Shown: positions 54,401-64,000 of the stretch, one piece after another | Layout of the letters: every line of letters begins with the position of its first letter | How positions within the stretch are numbered: the first letter of the stretch is position 1 | DNA from: Symsagittifera roscoffensis | Lineage: Eukaryota; Xenacoelomorpha; Acoela; Convolutidae | Length of the DNA: 64,000 bases | Assembly: GCF_963678635.1 (NCBI RefSeq) | Contig: NC_087063.1 | Span: 12,252,368 to 12,316,367, forward strand | Direction of reading: 5' to 3' | Translations under genes and position numbers: made by a program | Notes under the pieces: generated by a model | Seen by the model: the letters and a program-made list of their open reading frames with translations, nothing else | Database searches by the model: none | Told to the model about the DNA's origin: nothing

Positions 54401-57400
54401 GGAGCGACTTTAGATATGGAAATACCTAGCCAGTGTGGACAAAGTACCATACGAGATTTCAGAAAATCTTGCATGAACTATGGAAAGGGAAGCGACGTAG
54501 GACTGATCCCAGTGGAACATAATCGATTGACAGTATCGGAAACTGTCTCAATCGACGAACCCTGTGGTGGATACATGGAGATGGTGGAGTACAGAAACTT
54601 GGCTAGAGGACACCTAATTGCTCTAGAAAAAAAGGTGCCATGGAATGTTATCTGGAGGATATGATACAAGGCACAACGATGAGGCAGAAGGCATACGGAA
54701 CATTGGTCTCCTCTGAAATGCACGCGAAAAACGATAGACCAGTTGGTAAGCTTACCATGGAGAGCGGTGGTGTTACGACACTTTGAAGAAGAAATGAGAA
54801 CCACTCCGAAAATACACGCTCTGATAGCGATACCTAACGTGAGGACCGAGCTGCAACTTAGGTTTGCTTGGTGCATGACTGGATTGACGAAGGAAGAATA
54901 TGACTCAGAAGAAAGGAAGAGATCAAAGGAAGGGAAGGTGCTCTTGTTAACGAGTGTGAGAGGCCTAATGACCAGGAAGGGGCGGCAGTAGCGTGTGCAA
55001 AACGGAGAGACGCTCTCTATTTCGTCCAATTCATGTTAGAACAAATATCGGTGCCAGCGTTGAATACTTGTACTAAGATAAAAAAGAAGGCGATGATCGA
55101 GCAAAAACCTTGTTCTTACAAGCGATTTTTGACAATAATCAAAACGAACCGGTGCGAGTAAATATGAAAGAGCCGTTAGAATTGGAACCAACGAAGAAAG
55201 TTGATGAAATACGAAGAATCTCGAACAAAGAGCTGAGACTTACAAAGTAATCAATGGGAGCACTGCTGAAGTCCAGTGAGCATTGTGGACCGATCAGGAG
55301 AAAGTCGTACAGTTACATGTCTGGAATCGTAGGGATGGCATACAACCCTTTCATCAAGGAAGACATTCGCAATTGTTTCGTTGACTACGAACAAATGGTG
55401 TTGCTATGATTCTAGACGTCAAGAATTGCAACAGTAACAAACCGCTGCTAATCAGCAGACTAAGCTGGGACTTGTGTTGGAAGAAAGAGTGATTGCACCT
55501 TCATTGCCAAAATCTGATGACCGAGTGGAAATTGGATTGGGATTCTCGGTTTAATTACTCAGAACGAGCCTAATGGTAGTATGGGAGTTGATGAAAACAT
55601 CATGGTGCCAGAGTCCTAAAGCTGATTTGATATTGCGTGCGACACAGGATGCGCAGAGGGAGCTAAATTCAGACTGTAGTTTGCGTGACCTGAACATCAT
55701 TTATAACCTGATGACAACAGCCTCCAAGAGCAACAGAGAAAACAGCGTGGAATTGCCTGGTTGGGGACCAGAGGACTGGGTTAATCCTGGTAGCTGTCTG
55801 GCTAAAGTCTGTTGACTAGAAGGTCACATTTTTTGAGGTCAAAACAACACAAGCAATTGACGATATTTTTCGGGAATATAGTAATGAAGGAAAAAACGGA
55901 AACGGATTTGATTGCAAATTGCCACGGAGGAACTGAGGTGAATCTAGTGACTGCACTAGGATTCTACAGCATGTTTGGTTCTTTAGAGTCACTATTGAAT
56001 CTAGAACAAAAGCATGAGATGGTCACAACATCAGCGTAGAAGTGTTTCCGGGAGTGTTTCAAACCGAACAGAAGTCAATTGGAAAATGGAGAGAAGCTAA
56101 AGAAGCTGAAATGAACATTCGGCAGAGTGAAAATTATCGCAGACCTTCAGGAGCGCGATACCTAGTGGGATCGACCTTGGCTCCGATGTGCAAAAGCTGA
56201 TACCTGGTGCACTTCATAGCAGTGGATGTGAGGAGCAAGAGGACGATCGTGGATCAAGCCTTCTCAGTGCCAAAATGTGTAAAATTGGCGCGAATGTCGG
56301 AAAAATTTTATGATTTGCTATGATGTTCGCAGCAATTCCAGAAACAACTAAGGAAGAGTTAGAGCCGATACTGGGCAAGAAGTTCATGTGATATGCTAGT
56401 GGGAGCTTAAGTGATTTTTGAAAGACAGAAACAGAGAGGATCAACAGCGACAGATTACAATGCAGTAGACGAAAATGACGAAATCCACCAAGTGATGATG
56501 GAAGTGGAACCACTACCAGAAGCATCGGGAAAGCGTAATTGGAGGAGCATCATGTTGACACATGATGAGTTCCCTTGCCATTGCTTACTACAAATATGGT
56601 GGTATCCCGGGCGCAGTAATCTGGTGCTGATCTGGGACTATGGAGAGCTGCTCTCCATGGGTTTACCAGATTCATCACAGCTCATAAAGATAGTGATAGT
56701 TGCAGTTATGATAGCAATTCGATGGCTAGAAGCTCATGTGAAGGAGAACAATCGACAGTAGATGCCGACGAAAGAACAACTGCAGGAACTAGATTGTCTA
56801 AAAGATATACAACTTTTCGAGACAATGTGCAAAATCTTAAACATTCGGATGGAAATGAAGCAGATAGCGGCCAGGAGACGACTGATGCCATGGTTTAGAG
56901 TTAATATGACTGCATGGTTGTACGAGTATGCCAAGAAGCATATGTCGAAGCATAGCAGAGTGTACAGAGCGTATCAGCTGGACATTGGATTAGGAGCTTT
57001 CAAGCAAGCTTTTGACCACCGCATTGAAAAGGACGTCCAGAGTAAGTGCGTGCGACGGGAGAGAAAGAGAAGAAATGTTGAAGGAAGACCTGGAAGGAAA
57101 CTTCGGGTCTTTTTTCAACATGCAAAATGGATTCTTCAGAAATAGGGAGACTTATGTAGACCCTCTGCCTTGTTGTAAACAAAGGGTAGAAGAGCAGAGG
57201 TGTTGGAAGACTGCCTCCAACAGCGTCAGATTGGCCACCGACGTGTTGCAAGACACATAACCTGACAGTGAGGAGTCAATGTCGTAGGAGGTGGAGATGG
57301 AGCAATGATAAAGAGCCGGAAAACAAGATGCAAAAAGGAGAAAGATAAGAAAAATTTAGAAATTTTAGAACTTCTAAACGACGAAAAACCAGAAGAAGTG

Positions 57401-57430
57401 AACAAAGTAGTGAACAAAGAAGTAACTTAG
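48464..57430 (+). pseudogene. Broken ORF2 of element C (longer than in A/B)
   Basis: I place the start at ATG 48464 (MDNFDMNELMD), by analogy to the N-terminus of A, and the end at TAG 57428-57430. The coiled coil is at 48940-49060. The first SGNH domain is at 49640-50130: GDSL is kept, GTND has become GTNN, and the last block reads DGIYFD, so the His is lost. The second SGNH-like domain (50953-51680) keeps SSDF, a canonical GIND block and NDDHP. The conserved unknown region matches A at 52438-53175. Further on, an acidic stretch (53483-53782), a region starting LLIDSATDESE (53990-54660) and a C-terminal part with PWFRVNMTAWLYEYAKKHM (56885-56945) are seen; the last matches B near 35740. Stops and shifts are frequent. 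About 2 kb, mainly 53.9-56.4 kb, has no clear counterpart in B. Confidence 0.8.
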
Positions 57431-59584
57431 GAGAAGCTGATAAAACTCATAATTGTTTATATGAGAAAAACTCAAATGAGAAACTAAGTAACTAAGCTTG
57501 CAATTGAAACTGAAGGAAAAAAACTTTTAGTTGATTTTTGAAGTTAAGAATTTGTTGCATTTATAAATTTGCAGTGTAATTTTAGTTAGTGGCTTTAGAG
57601 ACACTTACTATTTATTTAGAGAAGCTTGAAAGTATATTAAATGTTTTAGCCTGCATGATTGTTTTTAATCAACTAAGATGACTGATCACTTTGTGGTGAT
57701 ATGAAGGGCTTGGGCAATCTCATGAAGAAGGAGATTGTTTCATTGTTCCCTCTAACCAACAAGTTCGTTAATTTTAATACTCAGGACCAATAACAACTGA
57801 ATTTCTGAAGGGAGTAAGCATAGTAAGATAATTTTAGTTTGTTGATTGGCAGGACCGTCCTGCATCCCAACACTTTTTAAACCCAGGAGAAAAAATTTAA
57901 ATTGAGACATTAGCGTTAAAAGTCAGAAAAGACGTTTTATCATAAGTCATATCCTCAAAAGTGCAGATTATTGAAAGAATTTGGAAGGCTTCGTTAGTGT
58001 AGTATGGTGCCATTTGTATTCTGCAGTGAGTCGATGTGATGTCGATAAGAGTGATTTCATGCACTTTATAAATTTTGTTATATGGCACTGAACCATTTTG
58101 ATGAATATCACAAGACTCAATGAGGAAATTGACCGGGCTGTCTGGGGAGTATGTGACATGTGACAAAATGTGTGGTGAGTTCAAAACAATAGTGTGACCG
58201 TAAACTGGGAAAATTGGCAGTTTTAGCAGATTAGCAGTATTAATCGAACAATTTAACGAAACGAGAATGGTCAGTTTGGCGTGATGTAATAAACTTTAAA
58301 AATTATCTCTGAAATAAAGACACGTCACGACCTTGAAATTTTGCTTCAACTTAAAATAGAAAAACAACAGAACAACAAAAAAAATTTAAAATAGAAAAAA
58401 AACAGAACAAGTGGAATCTGCTCTTCGTCCAGATTCCAGAATCCGGAAGGGTCTCGGGGAGAGAATTTGAACTTTATGTTAACAACTTTTAGCTTCCTGG
58501 AATGTCCTGAATTGAAATAATAACATCTAAATTCTTTTTCAGATAAAGAGAAGCTAGGAGTTGAGAGAAAGGGTTGATCCATCTTCGATGGGTTTGATGA
58601 TTTTTATTTTCTGAACAAAAACAATAGTGACCTAATAAATAAGTAGTAGCCCTGTTTTTAAGAGTGACCTCGGGATCTGGGGATACTGACACCCAGCCAT
58701 GAGTCCAGTCTTTTTGCATCTTACTAAGTTAATCTGAGCGTTCTGGCCGATAGCCCAAAATAGTAACAATTTTGTCGACACGATGTTAAAAGGACCACAC
58801 AAAGAACTGGCTTTGGTAGAGACGGTTAGAAGCATGAAGAGCTGTGTTTAGACGCTAGCCAGTCATTTTACAACCTAGCTTTATTTTCCGTCGATATGTA
58901 CGTCTGGCCCAGTCTTACAGTTTGTATGTTAGTATACCCCATAAGCTAATTTTGTCATCTAAACTCTTATTCCATATCCTTACTGATCGTTTAAATAACT
59001 AACTTTCTAGTATTTCTCAGAAATTTCTTTTATTTCTCAGTTTTTTGTTTTTCTCAGAAATTTTAGAGACTCATTTTTATCAGAATTCCAACCAGGCAGT
59101 TCAATTCCTTGATTTTTTTTGGAATTGGAATTGAGAAATTTCACTAGGAAATGCAATGGGATTTATCAGGTCGGTTCTGAAATAAAAATTTTTTTGGACT
59201 ATCCGACCAAGGCGGCTCTGAAATAAACTTTTCGGGCCTATCCGACTAATCAGGCAAACAAAAATGAGTTTTATACGGTACTGCACAACGTCTTGACCAT
59301 TATTGTACTACACAAGGAAAAATTTATCAATTGTATTTGATTATGATGTATTTACACGATACTCAATCAGATCATCAGCAACAACCACACTTCTTACAGG
59401 GTGATCTTCAACCTCAATTACATTATCTGCCATCTGAAAAGGGAAACGTCAAGCATAAAAAATGAAAAAAAAAATGGAATGTTTAAAATGGAAAAAAAGT
59501 AAAGTCAATTATAAAAATGAGATTTTCTGAGATGACTAGAATTTTTCAATTGGACCTGATTGTTGCCAAAGTCATTTCTAGAAT
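57431..59584 (+). other. 3' flank of element C and unassigned AT-rich DNA
   Basis: No gene is visible. About 58160-58245 matches about 37650-37730 and may be a 3' LTR remnant of C. One GGAAGGGTCTCGGG word sits at 58445. From about 58900 onward the sequence is AT-rich and unremarkable. No LTR end could be fixed. Confidence 0.4.
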
Positions 59585-61224
59585 TGGAGTTTGAACAGAA
59601 ATTGGCCAAAAATGACTGGAATTGGGTTTTTGAGAATTGGAATTGGAATTGAAAATTGGAATTGGGATTGGAATTGCAAACCCTGGTACTAACTCCTTTA
59701 ACATTCTTTTCTACATGCGTCGGCAGGTTCGACTGTGCCAATCTGGAGGAACGGCTCACTGCTTGCGAGCAATTGACATTGATTTCTTGGTTTTTGAAGC
59801 ATTAGCCTTGAGTGTTTCTCGTCTCGCTTTTCATTTGTTGCCCGATCTTCTGTCTTAGTTGGTATTCATTTTGCTTCAAGAAATTTGCTTAGTGTTTCCG
59901 ACTCAGCTATGAGTGACCACTCCTCTGGGTACTGATTTTTTCTTCCATTGCTATCTATTGATCATTATTGCTTCATGGTAAAGTTCCCATGTAGATGTTC
60001 TCTGAAAAATTATGTGCACCGTACCCTTTATTATCTTGGAATACAGGAGGCCCCGGTGGCTTTATAGAGTTGAATTTAATAGTCCTATTTTGCACTCAGC
60101 GCTGGTAAAAAAAATCTAGTTGAAATTTCATTTTTGTGTAAAGTTGCAGTCATCTTTAGGGAAAGAGGTTTGGTTTGTCGTAACCTTTACATAAAATCAG
60201 CTTAAAGTTAAAAATATGTAGTTAAGCAGATTTGCCATTTTAAAGTTATTTGTAATTTTTTCAGAAAGAAGTTTTTTAGAAGAGAAATATGACTTGATGA
60301 TTTTTTTTTTGTGTTTCTGGTATCATTGATCATATTCCATTTCTCTCGCTCCGAAATTGATCTAAGGTATTTGACATTGCTTTTTTCTTCAGAGAATTGG
60401 AATTTGAACAGAATTGGAATTTGAACAGAAATTGGCCAAAAATGACTGGAATTGGGTTTTTGAGAATTGGAATTGGAATTGAGAATTGGAATTGGGATTG
60501 GAATTGCAAACCCTGGTACTAACTCCTTTAACATTCTTTTCTACATGCGTCGGCAGGTTCGACTGTGCCAATCTGGAGGAATGGCTCACTGCTTGCGAGC
60601 AATTGACATTGATTTCTTGGTTTTTGAAGCATTAGCCTTGAGTGTTTCTCGTCTCACTTTTCATTTGTTGCCCGATCTTCTGTCTTAGTTGGTATTCATT
60701 TTGCTTCAAGAAATTTGCTTAGTGTTTCCGACTCAGCTATGAGTGACCACTCCTCTGGGTACTGATTTTTTCTTCCATTGCTATCTATTGATCATTATTG
60801 CTTCATGGTAAAGTTCCCATGTAGATGTTCTCTGAAAAATTATATGCACCGTACCCTTCATTATCTTGGAATACAGGAGGCCCCGGTGGCTTTATAGAGT
60901 TGAATTTAATAGTCCTATTTTGCACTCAGCGCTGGTAAAAAAAAATCTAGTTGAAATTTCATTTTTGTTTAAAGTTGCAGTCATCTTTAGGGAAAGAGGT
61001 TTGGTTTGTCGTAACCTTTACATAAAATCAGCTTAAAGTTAAAAATATGTAGTTAAGCAGATTTGCCATTTTAAAGTTATTTGTAATTTTTTCAGAAAAA
61101 AGTTTTTTAGAAGAGAAATATGACTTGATGATTTTTTTTTGTGTTTCTGGTATCATTGATCATATTCCATTTCTCTCGCTCCGAAATTGATCTAAGGTAT
61201 TTGACATTGCTTTTTTCTTCAGAG
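59585..61224. repeat. 830-bp direct tandem duplication
   Basis: Two almost identical copies (about 59585-60394 and 60415-61224) are offset by 830 bases; for example TTGAACAGAAATTGGCC begins at 59591 and repeats at 60421 via the same word. Differences are few, so the duplication is recent. Each copy starts with (GGAATT)-type microsatellite (59635-59676; 60468-60506). Each ends with about 350 bp similar to the non-LTR relic at about 62015-62390, including GGCCCCGGTGGCTTT and GCGCTGGTAAAAAAAATCT. Confidence 0.85.
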
Positions 61225-61239
61225 ATGTTTTGGTCTAAT

Positions 61240-62400
61240 GTAATTGAAAGCATTTTGTTTTCTTGTTTCGCGAATGCTTTCTGCAGAAAATGATAAGTTA
61301 CGTTAAATTAGCGTTCAGTTGTATTGAATGCCTAAAAAATATTTTGATAACACTTTGCAATTATTTTCTAGTTCATTTTTTGCTTTATCAGCATTTTGAT
61401 TTTCACGAAAAAATTGCGTGTCATCCGAATACTGTACTAATTTGCACGATTTAGTTAACTGTTCCTTAGGTCGTTGATATACAGATTAAAAATCAAGGGT
61501 CCCAAAACAGTGCCCTGATGGACAATTTGGTGAAATGAAATCCAATCTGATTCAATTTTGTTGACAACTGTCTTGTGTTTACGGTTGCTAACGAAAAAAC
61601 GCATCATTTCAACTGCACTTTCAGATAAATTCAGCGACTTGAGTTTTTATTGTAGAAATTTATGGTCGAGCGCTTTGGAAAGATCTATTAATTACCAACC
61701 AATAAGTTTGATGCAATCAATTGGTTTTCTGATAAATTTGATGCAGAACATTGGATGCTGCTTATCAGGTTTTGCATTAGATTGTTTTCTTTAAATATTT
61801 GTTTAAAAATTTTTCGCGTTCCCTTGATAATTCACGGGTTATTGAGATTGGCCTGTAGTTTCCTGTTACTTCTGGATCCCCTGTTTTGTATATTGGTGTG
61901 ACGATGGCTTTTTTCAGCTTATCGGGAAAGATAAAATTTTTTAGTTATTCATTGAAAAGGAAAGTAAGCTGTAGGTATACTTCATTGCAGCCGTCTTTTA
62001 TTGCCCATCCTAGAATGTCCGAGGGCCCCGGTGGCTTTTTACAGTTGAGATTTTGCACTGAGCGCTGGTAAAAAAAATCTGAAAGAAAACCCATTTTTTT
62101 GTTTTAATTATATGTCGTTTTTGAGAAAAGAGGGTTGGGTTGTCAAAAGGTTATCATAAAAGTAGCCCAAAATTGAAAAATTGTCGTTAAGCAGATTGGC
62201 CTTTTTAAAACAGTTTGTAATTTTTTCACCGAAGAAGTTTCTTAGAAGAGAAAATTGATTTGCTGAATTTTTTGAACTTCTAATACCATTGATAATATAC
62301 TGGTTTGCACGCTCCGAAATTGATTAATTTTCACTCCGAGGTATTTGGCATTGATTTTTTCTTCAGTGACTTTTTGTTCTATGGTAAATGAAAGTCTTCT
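61240..62400 (-). pseudogene. CR1/jockey-like non-LTR reverse transcriptase relic
   Basis: On the minus strand, short motifs appear in the correct order for a LINE reverse transcriptase. They are a PPGPSDILG word (about 62020), FPDKLKKAIVTPIYKTGDP then NYRPIS (about 61830-61930), DLSKALDHKF (about 61670), QGTVLGPLIFNLYIND (about 61475-61520) and QYSDDTQFF (about 61410-61435), where YSDD stands for the usual YADD. Stops and shifts interrupt the frame, so it is dead. The motif wording resembles the CR1/L2/jockey group; the exact clade is not resolved. The 5' end runs into the assembly gap. Confidence 0.8.
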
Positions 62401-62536
62401 TTTCATATTTCGAAACATTTTTCTGCTGAAAAAGATAGATTCCGTTTTTTCAATTGTAAAGAATTCCTAAAATGCCTCTTTTTAGTCATAAAGATCATAA
62501 TAAAGTTTGTAAAGAGTTTGTTTGCTAAGCTTATCG

Positions 62537-62736
62537 NNNNNNNNNNNNNNNNNNNNNNNNNNNNNNNNNNNNNNNNNNNNNNNNNNNNNNNNNNNNNNNN
62601 NNNNNNNNNNNNNNNNNNNNNNNNNNNNNNNNNNNNNNNNNNNNNNNNNNNNNNNNNNNNNNNNNNNNNNNNNNNNNNNNNNNNNNNNNNNNNNNNNNNN
62701 NNNNNNNNNNNNNNNNNNNNNNNNNNNNNNNNNNNN
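62537..62736. other. Assembly gap (200 N)
   Basis: Exactly 200 undetermined bases. The round length suggests a scaffold gap of fixed or estimated size. The non-LTR relic lies on the left and element D on the right, so adjacency of these two is not proven. Confidence 1.
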
Positions 62737-64000
62737 GGGATGCAGTAGCAGATGCAAAGCAGCCCTGTCACGAAGAGGCGCTATCAGGAGTGAACGCCAG
62801 ACGAGCACGCCCAATGAATAAAGCGTGATGGCAAAAGAAAGAAGCGTCACAGGGCACCTTGACAACCAAAAACTGAAAAAAGTGCCAGAAGATGTGATTG
62901 CCTCAAACCTGACTACCGTCTCAGCTGGTACACTTAAAGTGGTTTATGACCTAGCGGCTTGGACAGAATTCCAAAGTTTTCAACAGGAGTTGGATACGGA
63001 AAAATTTGAACAATGGGTGAGGTCTGAAGAGTATAATACTGAATTGCGCGAAAAATTGGACACCTTGGAAAAGACTGTGAAAGTGGAGTTAAATTTTACC
63101 TTGGGAGAAAACTTTGGAATGACGAGAGAGGGCACCAAAATAATGTCAGTCAAATCGATCGCGGTCATCAAGTGTTGAAACACTTGAGTGCACGGTCAGA
63201 GATTACCTTGGTTCTTCTGGATATCTACGCAGATTACTTGCGGAAGAAAGATCCGAAGGTAGGTTCAAGAATTGTGAGAGCAATTCTCACTACATGGGGC
63301 AAGAGGAACTCCAAATACAGCGAACTGAACGCGACGCCATGCTAGAACTGGATGCAGTCCATATCGGCCGCTGGACGTACAAGGCAGGCAGTTTTCAGTC
63401 AAGGAACTGCTTGACACCAGTGCGGTTGTCTGTGTCATGCCCATTAGCACTTGGACTGACATGGACTTCGATAGGTTGGGCTTCAAAAGGATACCAATTA
63501 AAATTCGACTAACCGCAACCAGCCAGGGTGCAATTTATGTGAGCGGAAGGCCGCCTATCATCTGGCTGAAACTGGGAGGGGGCACCTCTTGATAAGCTTT
63601 TTAGTCGTCGAGAACTTTGACAAGTCCGACCAGTTCCTCTTGGAGCGCAAACTCGTGCGAAGTTTTGACGTCACAATCAACGTCACCGAGGAATTCAATC
63701 AAATCAAGGACCCAGAGAGTAGGTTTGAAAAGAAATCTGTTAACAAGATCATGATCAATGAAGCAAAGATGCCGATTTTACTAGTTCAAAAATTTAGACT
63801 GAAACCGAGTCAGACTATAATGGCTACGTTTAGGATGACAATTTTACAAAAATTTTGTGGATATAGACAAGTACCAACCCAATCAGTATGTTCTCAGCTG
63901 TTTTAGGAAGAAGCTTCTCATTTACTTAGAACTGACTGTGAGTGAGTGTGTTCTTGAACAGGCAAGAAACACCGGTGACGATACACCGTGGAAAGAAGCT
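62737..64000 (+). pseudogene. gag-pol: Element D: Gag-Pol fragment (post-knuckle linker and protease region), diverged and broken
   Basis: It aligns with the part of Gag-Pol A that follows the zinc knuckles. A helical linker (62825-63080) is followed by GENFGMTREGTKIMSV, matching GKPFGISKIGARIMSI of A. After a stop at 63176-63178 the frame changes. The IYADYL word, the protease site written LLDTSAVVCVMP (DTG changed to DTS, near 63415) and the ISFLVVENFDKSDQF segment (63595) follow in order. At least three frame changes and stops show it is dead. It is more distant from A than C is, and continues beyond the right edge. Confidence 0.8.

Larger units (their letters stand above)
37600..58900 (+). 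mobile_element. Element C: diverged, dead member of the same giant family (limits approximate)
   Basis: The order is again leader with minisatellite, Gag-Pol (about 40710-48133), spacer, and ORF2 (48464-57430). Proteins are clearly related to those of A and B but much more diverged. Many stops and deletions are present. LTRs could not be delimited; the outer limits are set by one short repeated segment (about 37650 and 58160) and are rough. ORF2 is about 2 kb longer than in B. Confidence 0.75.

Noticed and set aside
62403-62865. Reading frames spanning the N run
   Set aside because: They consist mainly of undetermined residues from the assembly gap.

Overview
The window is repetitive DNA from a eukaryotic genome assembly, most likely an invertebrate animal. 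It contains no recognisable single-copy host gene, no bacterial-type operon and no rRNA or tRNA gene that I could support. Almost all of it is transposable elements. The bulk is one family of very large (about 20 kb) Ty3/gypsy-like LTR retrotransposons in several states of decay. A CR1/jockey-like non-LTR reverse transcriptase relic and a 200-base assembly gap lie near the right end. The species cannot be named from the sequence; a nematode or other small invertebrate is only a guess.

Layout. Element A (minus strand, 1 to 17602, running off the left edge) is the best preserved: a 914-bp 5' LTR, a 2.5-kb leader with two tandem arrays, an intact 2,935-codon Gag-Pol ORF, a 523-bp spacer, and a second ORF (ORF2) open for at least 1,622 codons to the window edge. 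Element B (plus, 17606 to 37527) is a complete but dead relative, roughly 80% similar in the stretches compared. It is joined head-to-head to A so that the two 5' LTRs form a palindrome centred on base 17604. Element C (plus, about 37.6 to 58.9 kb) is a more diverged dead member. Element D (plus, 62737 to the right edge) is a still more diverged fragment covering the gag/protease region. Between C and D are an 830-bp direct duplication, (GGAATT)-rich DNA, the non-LTR relic and the N gap.

How the parts work together. ORF1 encodes Gag (coiled coil, capsid, two CCHC knuckles), aspartic protease, reverse transcriptase, RNase H and integrase. It then continues into an unusual C-terminal module that resembles a TARG1/Poa1-type macro domain. 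ORF2 takes the place where a retrovirus would carry env. It instead encodes a coiled coil, a GDSL/SGNH hydrolase with all key residues present in A, a second SGNH-like domain, and a long conserved region of unknown function. I see no signal peptide or clear envelope features in it.

The strongest unexplained signals are: (1) an 87-bp stretch identical between A and B, inside ORF1, whose first part folds as a perfect GNRA-tetraloop hairpin also kept in C; (2) the macro-like and double-SGNH modules; (3) different tandem arrays at the same leader position in A, B and C, with those of B made of hairpin units; (4) strong excess of the hexamer CTTGAG/CTCAAG in A and B, independent of reading frame; and (5) repeated splice-donor-like units just upstream of ORF2.
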